Both the position numbers and the translations under genes were made by a program. The notes beneath the pieces were generated by a model, which worked only from the letters and a program-made list of their open reading frames with translations, did no database searches and was not told the origin of the DNA. From Anas platyrhynchos (taxonomy: Eukaryota > Chordata > Aves > Anseriformes > Anatidae), in NCBI RefSeq assembly GCF_047663525.1, contig NC_092613.1, positions 5,729,501-5,793,500 of the forward strand: a stretch of DNA of 64,000 bases. The letters run 5' to 3'. Positions 10,301 through 22,740 of this stretch are shown in pieces (the stretch's first letter is position 1; every line of letters begins with the position of its first letter).

Positions 10301-13300
10301 CTCGGGTGTTAATTGCAGCAGCTTGGGGCAATGCCCCTGCAGATTTCCTGCCAGCTTCGTTTTGTGGGGGAGGGATGAGCCCTCTGTAGGGTCACACCTG
10401 GAATTCACCTTGCAAAAAGCTGCTGCTTGCACAGGAGGTGGAGAAGAGTTTCCAGAATGCAAAACAACATCTCACCGCGCGTCAAGGCAGCCACGGGGTG
10501 TCTTGGGGCGAAGCTCGTTTAGTCAGCCCTATAAATAGCCACCAGGGGAGAAGGTGGCTGCTGGTGGAGGGCTCTTTGATCTGGCAGACTCATAACACGA
10601 TCCAGGTGCTGGAAGTGCAGGTCAGAGGCGTTAGGGCAGGAAATGAGGATGTCTCTCTGCAGGAGGAGGCTGTCAGGCTTCTCCAGGGTGCGCTGAGCTA
10701 GGCACAGAAATGAGTTTTTTGGTGGTTTTTTTTTTTGGTTTTTGTTTTTTTTTTTTTTTACAGCCAGCTCCTCAGCAGGCGAGGTGCTGCTGTCCCTGCA
10801 GGGGCCCTGGCTCTCCTCCCCTGCCACCCCACCCTCACCGTCAGGACTGCAGATGCGAGGTGTCCCGGGTCTCCTTCTCCATCCTGCGCTCCGTAAGGAT
10901 GAGTCCTCCCCAGCGAGGAGGTCCCAGCAGCTCTGTTTGGCCAGACTGGGACGTCGGAGCAGCGTTACTGGTTCAAATGGGGCTGGGGATGGCTGGTGTT
11001 TGCAGGGCCTTCTATTTCAACACTGCTCAGCTGATGTAAAAACTGTTCCTTCCCTTCCGAGCAGCTCGTAGCCGTGCTTGAGTCAGTGCCGCGTCTAATC
11101 CACCAGGCATGTCAGCCCACACCTCTGGGCTGGCCGGAGCTTCTGCTGCCAAGAACGATCTCAGATCTGCGGGCAGCTTGTCCTGCCTCCCCAGTGACTC
11201 AGGGGCTCTCCATTGTATTCCTCCTGCCTGCTTTAGGGTCCAGAGGTGACGAGGAGCGGGGCTGAGCTGGCTTCTGAGGGATGACGGAGCTCAGGGTGTG
11301 CTGAGAACGGGCGGAGGAACGGAGCCAGCTCCGGGTGATGTTCTCCAGCCCAGATTCTCACAGCTGGTCCTGCTCGGGGGGATGAGCTCTGTGCCCAGCC
11401 CTGGCTGCACGTGCTGGTTTTGCCTCCCCATCCCTGCTCCGGGCGAGCTGCCTGCCTTGGACGTGCCAGGTGCTGGCTGCAGCGAGCACGGAGGCATCGG
11501 GGATGCTGTAAATCAGCATCTGGGGCATGTTTGGAGCCACTGCTCACCTCGGGGCTTCAGCCTGCTCCCCACCTCGGTACCTGCCTGCCTTGGCCCTGTC
11601 CTCTCCCGAGGAGCAGGCTTTTGGGCTGCCGGGGAAGGATGGTGCAGCAGGGTGGGCACCGACAGAGCAGCTGTCAGTACTGAAGCTAGGCCAGGACAAC
11701 ATCTCCTGCGTGTTTTTTTTCTTTTTTTTTTTTTTGCATGCTTCCCTCTGTGGCTAACAGCTTGCCAGAGGAAGCCATCTCTGCTCTGAGCCAGAGCTGC
11801 ATCTCGGGTGCCTTTTTGATATTTTTATTTTTTTTTTTACTTTTTTGCAGCGAGCGAGGTGCTGCTGCCGGCCCCGCGGGGTGACAGCCTTACCCTGCAG
11901 CTCGGCTCCGAAGAGGCCGCTCACCACAGCCGGGTTTATTACCGCTGCCTTTGACAAATATCTCTTGTCGGGTCAGGAAACCACACGGTGGGTGTTGCCC
12001 TTTCAGGGCAGGGGTGTGGGGGAAGGAATCCTGCTCCCCCCCCCTCGCCGAGGCGCAGGGATCCAGCCGGGTGCTGGGATGCCCCTGCTCTCCCCGGGGG
12101 GCTCTGAGGGTCTCCTCCAGCCGAGTGGGGTGAAGCTGCCCGTGCCCCCCTCCCCGGGCAGGGAGCGTGCAGGGCCAGCAGGAATAATTCCTGCAGCAGG
12201 TGGTGGGCTGAGCTGGCTGTGTCAGAGCAGGAAGAAGGTGAAAGTTTGGAAAACTCTCTTGGGTTTATGTGAATTTATCCCTGCTGGGCTCGGGGTCCGT
12301 CTTTTGAGCCCTGTATTTCTGCAGCAGGACAGAGAAGCTGTCTGGATGGGTTCGCAAAAGCCCACGTGCATCAGTGAGGTCTCGGAGGTGGAGGCTGCTG
12401 AAACTCTTTTGGGTTGGACCAAGGTTTTGCTGCCTTTTGGAGTTGCCTCCCCCAGGGATGGGTGACCCGGTGTTGTGTGCCCTGGTCTGGCTGTGCTGTT
12501 GATCTCGTTCTGTCCACCAAGGCACTTCCCTTTCTGTGTTTCTTTAAAATGGAGGAAAAATAGCTGAAAAACCATCAGGGATTTGGCTGGAAGAGTCGCA
12601 AAGCTGGGCAGCTGCGTGCTGTTCGAGTGGGTGACGTTCACGGGGTTGAGAGGGATTTCTGTCACCTTAAATGCCCGTTAAGTCTTGTTCTAAGACTACT
12701 GGCAGTCCTTAGCAAAGCACTTGAAGGAAATGTCTGTATCTGTGAATTTGAGCTTGGAGTCTGATGAGAGTTGCTCTTCTTTCCCAGGGGGATCCTGGCA
12801 GTACAGGAGCAGTAGCAATGGGTGAAGTGTAGGAGCTGCTGCCGTGTCGGACCTTCTCAGCAGGCTCAAGCCGAGTTTAGAGCTTGGGTTTGGGCTCATC
12901 CCTGTCAGATCAAGTCCAGCTCCCTGTCCCCGTTTCCAGATGAAATAAGAGTGACCATTATCAGGCACCAAGCTGATACCAGGTTCTCCAGATCGCGTCC
13001 TGGAGTTAGCCTAAGCTGGGGAAACCTTTTTTAACTCTTTCCACAGGAGCCTGATCCAAAGGCTGTTAATCTGCTGAAGTCCTGAAGCAGTCAGCCCTGC
13101 TGGCAACCCCAAGCTGACCCCTGGCAAGCATCTGCAGCCCCCTCGGCTCGTGGTGTGACACCACCCTCAGCCCCTCCGTTAGCCGGGCATAGCAGCTTGT
13201 TCCTCTGGGGCTCCAGAAGCAGCAGAGACAAGGGGTGAGGCAGAGATAGGGGGTGGCAGCAGCTGTTCAGGATGCGTTGCTGATTCCGGGACATCTCCCA

Positions 13301-16300
13301 CCCTTTTTGGAAATTGAGAGCTTGGAGTGAGACAGACAGAAAGAAGAGACGGCCGCTGATAAAGCCTCGTGCCACCAATGGCCTCGTCCCCAATGGGCTG
13401 CGACCCCCTGACTGTTTTGGGGGATCGGCACCAGCTGGGAGGCCACGATAGGCTCTGCTGCTCCTCCTGGCTGCTCACCTCCCTGCTCCGGGCACGGATA
13501 GCATCTCCCTTCCTTCCTCCTCCCTCCCTTCCTCCCTCCAGTCTCCGTCTCTTCCTCTCCGAGCCTGAAGCTGTCTCCATAACCCCGGTTAACTTGTGAC
13601 CCGTGGCTGTGCACATCCCTCAGCACCCTCTGGTCCCCTCGGGGGTCCTGGCTTAGTGACAGTGGGCTGGGAAATTCCAGAGCATTTGGATTTCCATGTC
13701 CTGGGACAAAAAGGGGGGAAAAAAATAGTGAAGAAAACGTTTAAAATTGGTGACCCTGGACAACAACTGGCAGCAGGGCACCTACGGGTGCGTGATGGGG
13801 AGGGTACTTGAGGGAGCACTGGGGAGACGTGGAACAAGGTTTGTGTGGCTGTGGAATTTTGGCTGGAGGGACGGGAATCTGTGAGGCTGGGGGCAGCAAG
13901 AGTTGGGTTGGTTGGCTGAGGAGGGCTGAGACCTGCACCCCCTCTGCACAGCCTCAGAGCGCGCGTTTCCTCAGCCTCACCTACAGCAGGGTCTCTTTTG
14001 GGGTAAATACTGAAGGCTGAGCCTTTGAGGGCATGGTGAATTGAGTTCCCACACCTCGAGCAAAGGTCCTGTGGCTTCGGAGCAGACGGAGGGCTGTAGG
14101 CCGTGTTTCACCTGCAGACGGCTGTCACCACGTGCGATTTTTTTTCTTCTTTTCTTTTTTATTCTTCTGTAACAAGTGAATGGGGTCCCCGCATCTGGCT
14201 GTGGCGGTTAAACAGGCTTGATTTAATCGTGGGCTGATATAGGGCGCCGAGAGGAAGGAGGGGAGAGGGATGAGAAGCACCCAGCACCTGCTCGCCCCGT
14301 GCCCTGTGTGCGGGAGGGTCGGGAAATGCACGGCCTGTGGTGAGTGTGCAGGGGAAAGTGAAGGGTGAGAAGTGCTCAGGACCTTTTGCAAAGGTTTTCG
14401 GCAAGTTCCAGTAGGGGCAGGGTGGAAGCAGGACAGGGACATCACAAAGGGGCCAGGTTTGGGAGGATGAATTGTTTCCAGAGCAGCGTTGCAGAGGCGT
14501 GATGTAGAGGTGAGACAAATCTGATGACTCCCAGGAAAGGAGAACTCCCCTCTCCCTGGGAGCAGGTTGTTCCCGAAGGGTGCATTAAGGATTCAGCAGG
14601 GTGTAGGGAATGGCACCCCACAGACCCGTCGTGTCCCAGCTGCTGCACGCAGGCTGCTTTGCTGTACCCCCAGGGTCAGGGCAAGCACAACTTTCAATGC
14701 CAGGGCAGGAGATGAAGGGGGGAAAAAGAGCTGAAACCTTTCTTCCAGTGTCATGTTCCGTACCCAGCAGGAAGAACTGCTTGCCCAAACCCAAGCCCAG
14801 ACCAAATCTCCTTTGTACAGTCTACAGAGAGCCACGGCAGTGCTGATCTGCTGAGCACGCATGGGATGCTCTGGGTGTTGGTGGTATCCTGAGCACGCAC
14901 TGGTGGGTTACCCTGCTGGGCGGTGTTTTATTCCTACCCGTGGAAGTGGGAACCAGCCTCCTGGGTGGAAAACACAAAGCCCAGCAGAGGTCAAACTCAG
15001 CTTTTCTATGAGAAATCCCTCTGAATTGGGATTTTTGAGCCAGACCTAGAGCTGGGAAAGGCTGTGTGATCACCGAGGAGCTGGGAGCCAAGGTTTTGGC
15101 TACGAGGGAGGCTTCGCCATCCAACCTGGCACTGTGTTTCTTCCTCCCCCCCTGCCCCACTCCTCTCTGTTTGCACGTTGACTGAGACAGCAGTTTTTTT
15201 TCCCTAACCCCCCCCCTTTCTTCCCTCCGCTCCACCCCCCAGCCTGGTTATCGATGAAAGGAGATCTGACACGCGATAGATCCCCAGATAAAAGCAACGT
15301 TACGAGAGAATGTGAGCGACAGCTCGGGACGGGGGGGGGGGGGGGGGGAAGCAAACCCCAAATAGCTGGCAAGGCACAGCCCGGGTATCTGGTGTCAGCT
15401 CCAGGTGCAGCTGGGAAGGGGCCTGCCCTCTGCAAAGGGTTAATGCCAGGCCCGCTGCCAGGCTTCAGAGGCCTTCTGCCAGGGGTTTTGAAATCTGATT
15501 TTTTCTTTCTGCAACCCGGCGAGGTTTTGATCAACTTCCTATCCGAGAGCAGAAGTCAGAGCCGGCGCAGGAAGGCTGCTGCAGGAGCGCTGGCTCGCTG
15601 CCTCCTGCCCTCGGTGCGGGCAGCCGGGGTGCTACGGGGGATGGAGGACAGGGAGCAGCCCTACAAGCTCGGTGGGCACCCTGTTAGGTTCCTATATCAG
15701 AGCCCAGGCAGCCGTGTGCTGTAGGTGGGCACCTCACCTATGTGCCAACCCCGTTGCTCCATGCCTCTCGGTTCAAAGCTCCCCGCACGGAGCAGCAAAA
15801 AGCTTCGTGCCCCTCTGCCTGCCACGGGTGGAAGCCCAAATGCTGAGACCTCCCCTGTGCCCCAGAGCTCCAAAATCAGCTGGCAGAAAGTCAGCTTTGT
15901 GGGCTTGGAGCCCACCACCCTCCATGGGAGGCGAGGTGCACGGGGCTCCATCCTGCCCCCCCTCTTTGCAGCCACCGCAGGGTTGTCCCCGAGGGGCGTT
16001 TTGGCACAGCAGGTCCCCCCCCCCATGCAGATGTACCCAAATCCATTCACTCTAACCCAGGAGTCATTTGCACAAAGCTGCTTCTCGGTGTCCCTTTGCA
16101 TATGCAGCTGGGGCTTTTTCTTGTGAGGACTTTCCACTTGAGAAGGGTCGGGCCGAAGCTGAAGTTTTTGGGGATTTGCTGTCTTTGGGAGGGCTCGGTT
16201 TCTCTATGTACGTGTCGTACGGAGGAGCTGGGCCTGGGCGAGCACAGATGGACTCCAGGCCTATGGAAAGTACCTTTCAAACCAGCCCTGTTTAAATTTC

Positions 16301-16938
16301 TAGGTTGAGCCAAAAGAGAAAGAAATAAAGATGGGAGGTCATCTCTCTTTGCCTGATGTATTTAATTTCATTAACAGCCAGAGCCTGGGTCAGCCTCTCC
16401 ATTGGAAATACCCCAAAAAGTCTCAGATTTTGCAGAGATTTCCCCAAATTCTTCAGCTGGGGGGCATGACGCTTCTCATCTTTAGCCAAAAACCATCTCA
16501 GCATTTTTCTGTCACCTTGCTCAGAGCCAGCCAGCGGGGGCCACCTCTCCTGGTAGGGTACGGGCACAGCCAGGTCACTCGCTCTGCACTGCGTGGCTTG
16601 ATCAGGACAGGGAAGGATGCTACCCTAATTTATGATTAAATAAAATAATGACTTGGGGGTTTATGGTGCCCCAAATCTCGAATACCATCAGAGTGTGGAG
16701 CTCAGCAGAGGGGGGTCCCAGTTCTGCCCAGTGTCCCGGTGCTACCAGCACCCATACTGGTCTGTGGGACCAGTAAAGCCAGCAGCACAACTGGGAAGGT
16801 TTTAGGTGAAGGTTTTAGGTGCTCGGGGTTGTGACAGGGCAGGCAAGGAAATAACTGCTCAGATACTTTGTGGAGCGTAGGTGCTGCTGTTTGCCTTCAA
16901 AGCTCCTGTGCCACATTTGTTTTCTGCCTCCCTTGCAT
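7380..16938. other. Gene-free interval between TAF8 and CCND3, left part
   Basis: No conserved protein segment or RNA gene is recognisable. The sequence is GC-rich with simple runs: poly(A) at about 8716-8747, T tracts at about 8807, 10725-10759, 11709-11735 and 11829-11838, and a G run at about 15330-15348. Two T tracts end in acceptor-like CAG sites (about 10761 and 11850) followed by similar text containing GCGAGGTGCTGCTG, but no exon could be supported. Open frames are short and show no conservation I can see. Confidence 0.6.
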
Positions 16939-19900
16939 CTGTTTTTTTTTTGTGCATTTTTTTTTGGTTTGTTTGTTTGTGTTTTTTTTTTTTTAACTGC
17001 GATGCAACTGTCAGAGCTCTTTGAAACTGTCAGCCTGTGCAGCTGAAGGGTTAAGGGCAGGCCACGCAGCGAGCCCGAGCACAGCAAGGCTGCTTTGATG
17101 GCTGAGGGCTGCCAGCACCACCTCTGCTGCCAAAGCGCTGCTTTCAGCGTGGCGCCTCCTGAGCGCCGCGTTGCAGGGGGAGCTCGGCGAAGCGTCCACG
17201 TGCACACCCAGCCTCATCTTCCCTCAGCGCCTCCTGGGCCTGCAGGGGTTTGGCCGAGGCAGATTTGCAGCTGCAAGAAGTGGCAGGAGACCCGCGGGGA
17301 CTGGGAAGCGGCCGGCCCTCGGGGCACCGGGGCGGCTCTGAGCTGTGCATCCAAGCATCAACCTCTGCAGGTGAGCAGAGATCGTTGCTGAGCATCTATT
17401 TTCTCCTCGGCTCACGGCGTGCAGGAAGTAAATAAACACTCGGGCATGCTTTTAACGTATTTGTCAGCTAAATGGTGGTTTAAAAAAAATGACTTTGCAT
17501 ACCGTGGGGGCTGAATGGGCTCAGGTCTGCACGTGGGAGCCCGTTGAAATCGGTGGGGTCTCAAGGGTATAAAACTGATGGCAAGCATCAGCCCTGTCCG
17601 AGCCCTTTGTATCTCATCATCTCAGCTGCTGGCACACACAGCGGTGCCCTGCAGCTCTTGTGGCGTTTGTCATGGGCTGACCTTTCTGCTCTTGGGCATG
17701 TGGGGTCTGGGCTTGCCCACATCAGCGAAGGAATCATCCAGGGTTTGATGGTTATAACTGCAAAGACAGGAGTCGGGTCTGTCTTTGGCAGTGTATCCGA
17801 AGCCCAGAGCCCTGCCAGGTTCCCAAGTACAAACGCAGAGTCCCTAGTTTATCATTTATTAGCTAATTAGGACCAACTGCAACCTCATGTAGTACGTGCT
17901 TGAGAGTAAAAGATCCCCAGCTTCCGTGGGCATCGCGTCGGTATCCGGAGCAGAGTAAATCTCCTGAGCCAAGGAGGAGTTTCCAGGGCACGCAGTTAGT
18001 TTCTGGTGTCCCTGGTTGCTTGTTCGCAGTAACAGCTGACACTGAGATGAATGTGTCTCTCCTCTTTCAGATGCATCATAATCTCTGGCCTCAAACAGCT
18101 CATGCAGGCACTTGGCATCGCTGCATGACAACCCGGTAGTGAGGGATGGTGAGGCAGAGGAGAGGAGAGCGTGGCTGGAGCTGAAGGGAGCTGCCCTGGC
18201 AGGAGGCTGAGGAGTCTCTGGAGAAAAAAAAAATCCCACAATTTTACCCCATGGAAACAAACCCCTGTGAATGTTAATATTGGAGTTTATTGCAAGTGGC
18301 TTACTTGGTGCAGCAGCCACAGGCCCCACCAGCGTGGTTCTCCAAAGGACTGAACGTCCAGGTTATAAGGCAGAATGCATTTGCTGGGGGTGTGTAGGGA
18401 GCCAAAGTGAAAAGCATCACGTCCACTTCAAAGCAAAAAGAGTGAGGCAGAGATTTGTCAATTTACACAGGCTTTTGGGATGGAATGGGCTCTTCTGAGT
18501 CCCACCTTTGGCTTTGGCACCAGCCCTTTCCCTGGGGGCAGAAGGGGACTGGGTATCTCGGTTTCTGTAGGTGATGTATCTACAGGGGCAGGGGTGCTCT
18601 GTGCAGGTAGGACGTTTTCCACTGGTGTTTTTCAGAGGCTGAAAAAAGTGCAGATTTCCTCCTCTTCACTGTGCGTTATTTTGGATAAGCGAGATTTTTG
18701 GCCTGCTCAGCACCTCGAGTAAAAGCAGTGTCTGCGTTTCCTCCTAACCTGGCACCTTTCCTCCTCCGCCAAATTCGGCACAGCAGAAGGGCGAGGCGGC
18801 GTATTCAGCTCATGCTGCTGAGAAAATCGTAGCAAGGGCAGAAAGAGGAGGTTGTCTGAGAGCTCCCAGCCGTACCGCGCAGGAGATTTTGGATAGGAAG
18901 TGAGGAGCAACTTTTCCCATGGGAACTACAGGGGGAGGCAAGCCGAACTGAATGGGGGCCTCATAAATCAATGACACACACCTTCGACTTTGTGCTATAG
19001 CCTTGGGCGGCCGGAATTTATAAGCCCAATCAATAATTGAGGAAAAAAAAGCAACAAAACAAGAAAATGCATCAGTTATAAAAATGCTGGATTCCATGCA
19101 AGTCTCTTTCCATCAGCCTCAAACCAGCTCCGAAGGGGAAACTGAGGCACGGGGCGTGGGGTCTGTTTGCTGAGGGCATGCATGGAAGGTGTGCATGTGT
19201 TTGCTCCATCCTGGAGCTCTGAACTCAAATTGATGCAGCTGCTCGTGGCCAGCCCCGCTCCTCACCTCCCCTCTGGGTGAGGGAGGAAGAGGTCAGGCAG
19301 TCCGACGGGCAGGGACACCCACGTTTTGTTCCACTTCTCAGCTAAATATATATTCCATGTGTGTTTTTTTTTTTTTTTTCGCCCAGAAGCGGCACAGTGC
19401 TTGTGCTGCCTGCTGGCCAAGTGTGCGTTGTCGGAGCACTTCTCAGGTGTTAACCAACTCAAACGGTGATGATGGGATTTTCCAGGGTTGTTATTCTCAG
19501 CCTAAGCTGCGGCAGCTGCGATGGAAATAAAGTCAAGTACGCTGTGAAGTGCATGGGCCCAGGGAGATGTGATTCAGGACGTATGATCGTACTTCTCCGT
19601 GTGCTGTCATCAAGGTACCTTTGAATTTGTGGCTGAGTAAGAGCAGGCTGCTTTCAGCCAGGACAGTAACCGGGTCACAGACTCCCTCCGGTGCTGTGAC
19701 CCCAATAACTGCCCCTCCTAAGCTCGGGGATGATAATTAGTGATGGGTTTTTCTCCGTGCCTCAGCCTAGACACTAGCTGGGTGCTTGGAGTCCCTCCTT
19801 GGGCAGAGCTTGAGGGTGCAGCCAGCTCTTCTGCCGCCTTGCTGCCCTCAGCTTTCTCTGTGGGTAGGAATTTCAACCCCCTAACACTTTAGGGCAACCT

Positions 19901-21970
19901 CTCCCTCTCACCTGGGCATTAGCAGAGCGCCAGGGGCTCATGTGCAGTTGGTTTTTGTTGTTCTTTTGAGGGCAGCGAGCTTCTAAGAAACCCAGAGAAG
20001 GAGCACAAAGGGACCTTTTGCTTATCTCTGACCTTTCTGGCAGGGATGTGCCTCCAGAGCCCAGATAACACGAAAGCTGGGATGCGTGATTAGGGATTGA
20101 GGCCCTGAGATGCCATCTGCAAAGGTCTGGTAAAGACCTGTGGGGTGGCAGTGAAGGGGGAAATATAAAGTCCTGTCTGCAAAGAGGTGGTGAGAGGCCA
20201 GGGGTGGAGGGATGTGGGACTGGGGGGGCCGTCCCAAAGCAGGGGCTTTGCAAAAGGGCCAGGGGAGAGGTTGTGGCCTTTGAGTTTCTCGCTGATGAGG
20301 GTTTCAGTGAGCTGGATTTGGGGGAAGAGCCTCCCCCAGCCCATGCCCTGCTGTGCACAGAACCCCACATGCCATGCCTGTGGTTTGCACTGCCCAGTGG
20401 AAACATTTCCCCATGAAAAATCAGCATTTTCTTTTTACCTAAGTGGAGGTAAATGAGGGCAGGAGAAGGGGTGACCCTGCTGGGGTCTGTAGCTTTGGGC
20501 ACAGGTCAAGAACTGGGGCTTGGAGGAAGCAAATCCTGGATTTGGGCTTTGTGCTCCACGTCCCAGCTCACATCACGGTGCCTGAGAGCCCTCCAGACAC
20601 CGTTCCTGTGAGCAGCAAAGGCAGAACTGGAGCTGCTGGTGTCTGAGAGCTGGTTTCCAACAGAACCGGAGCTTTTTCTGGAGTGCTTTTTCTTGCCAGA
20701 AGCATGTTTTGGGTCTCGTTTCTCCTGAGCTGCCTGCTTGTGTGGAGCTTGTGGCAACGTAGCCACGTTGGTACCTTCACTGGGCCACCTCTGTCCGACT
20801 CGGCTGGATTAAGAATTTATGGGAAAGGAAGGATAAACGCGCACAGCGGGATTGCATACGGCCTGTTTCTTTAGAAAACAAGACCAGAAGCTTGGCGAGG
20901 GCTCGGGTTCATCCTGCTGCGGGACAGGAAGATTTTTGTGGGATGGGAAAAATGTTCCCTGCCCAGCTCCGGTCCGTGCCGCAGTGCAGGGAGACCCAGT
21001 GCGGTGAGCCTGGGCTGCCTGGACAGACAGACAGACAGGACCACAGGGGGTGTTTATGTCCAGCAACCTCAGGAAAAATTCCCCTTTTCTGCCATCGCAG
21101 CCAAAGCCTGCCTCTTCCACCCCGCGAAGGACAGCACGAGGTGAGCAGGGAGGAAAAAGGGAATAACCGGGCAGAAAGCGCAGAATCCACGCACGTATAT
21201 TTATTTTCAGGTAGGAAATCAACCCCCTTCCTAGCCTCGCTGCAGAACAACATCCTCTGAAGCCTCTTGTTTTGCTGAGGCCTCTCAGAGCCGTTCCCAT
21301 CCCGCATCCCCACGGCCCCACCCTGCCGCGAGGAGTTGCGCTTTCAGTAGCCCCGTACCGGGGTGCCTGGGGCCAGCTGGGGTGTAGCCCGTGATACTTA
21401 TCTTCCTGGGGCCTTGAGAATATTATTATTTTTTTTTTCCTCAGCTTGTTTTTTTTCTCTCCCCCCCCCCCCCTTCTTGTGTGTTTAGGCTCCAGTGACC
21501 CAGCTCTGATTTCCTTTTTTAATTAATGGCAGCAGCCTTGGTTTCTGTGTTTGGCGCAGTAACGAGCGTTTCCTTTGTCGCTGCTGTCACTTCCACGGCT
21601 CTGCCTGCCGCTGGGGCTCAGAAGGTGCAGCCCTGCTCCCTGCTTCGTCATAAATAGGTCCCGAGACCTTTATCTGCCAGCACCCTTCGAGCAGCAGAAG
21701 CCCTTAAATGTGGTCACACCGACACGAGGGGCTTTACACCAGCACGGTTTTACCCGTAGGCGAATTTACATCGAGTTAAATGGTTTGGCCACCGTAATTT
21801 TCTTTGCATGGTGAAATGAGTGAAGCTTTTCTCTGGGTGGAGGGAAGGGGGAAGTCCTCCTGGCTCTGAGATGAAGCTGATAAAGTCCATCCCTGCGTGG
21901 CTTATCCCATTCACGTTCTCCTGCTCCCTTAGGGGGGGCACCGATGGTGAGGGCGCTCCGCAGGCAGCCG

Positions 21971-22063
21971 GATCCTGTCCCTGATCTGTTGGAAATCTTC
22001 CCTGGGAGCAGGGATCCCGTCCCTGATCTGTCGGAAATCTGTCGGAAATCACCCGTGGGAGCA
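21971..22063. repeat. Two-copy tandem duplication, about 45-50 bp
   Basis: The phrase GATCCnGTCCCTGATCTGT, followed by GGAAATC and a GGGAGCAG ending, occurs twice in succession. The second copy has an extra internal TGTCGGAAATC. It is a small local duplication in non-coding DNA. Confidence 0.7.
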
Positions 22064-22439
22064 GAGCAGGCAGCACAACGGCTGGGCTCGAGGAAGGGAC
22101 GCAGACTGGCAGCAGGAAGGGGAGCTCAGCTCCTTTGGGCAGCAGCCTGGGCTTCGGGGCTTCACCCAGGAAACCGGACCCCAAATTGTCCTCACTCCCC
22201 CCTCCAGCAGCCAGTTTCTCGTGGGACTCCTTTCTCTGCCTTATCTCGCCGGATTGGCACCTCCTCAGTGTCTCCTTGAGCTCTCTGGGTGCGGAAAGGC
22301 TGGGGTCTGGGGGCAGGGGGGCTTTTGTACCATTGTAAGGCAAATAAGAGCTGCTGGTTCCCGAATCCGGGCGCTTGCAGCACTTGGAGCAGGCAGGCCA
22401 CTTCAAAGGGCTTTCTGGGAGCTGTCACTACAAAAGCTA

Positions 22440-22740
22440 GCGCTCGGCAATTAAAGTCTCTAAATCCTGACTGAAGCTGATTAATTTACACCAAGTTAAT
22501 TACTAGGTCCCTTTCCAAGAGCCTGATACGAGTCATCCCATCGCACGATGTCATTTTCAGGGAGAATTAAACCCTTTGCTTAAATGGTTCTGGAGCTGCT
22601 TTGAAGACGCAGTCCTGTGGCATCTTCAGCCTGGGAATTTTCTATTTTTTTTTTTTCCATCTCGAAGGCCTTTAGCGCCGTTAATGAATGAACATCATTA
22701 ATGATTAATCACCTGAATATGAATGGAGTAGGCTTCGTGC
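22440..22740. other. AT-rich islands, possible conserved regulatory element
   Basis: Two AT-rich patches rise out of GC-rich surroundings: one near 22445-22510 with TTAATTTAC and AGTTAATTAC, and one near 22680-22740 with ATGAATGAACATCATTAATG and GATTAATCACC. TAAT/ATTA cores like these are typical homeodomain-factor sites. Regulatory function is inferred only from composition and motif density. Confidence 0.25.

Noticed and set aside
21750..22406. 218-codon minus-strand frame
   Set aside because: It has no recognisable domain, splice context or promoter, and it crosses a local tandem duplication.
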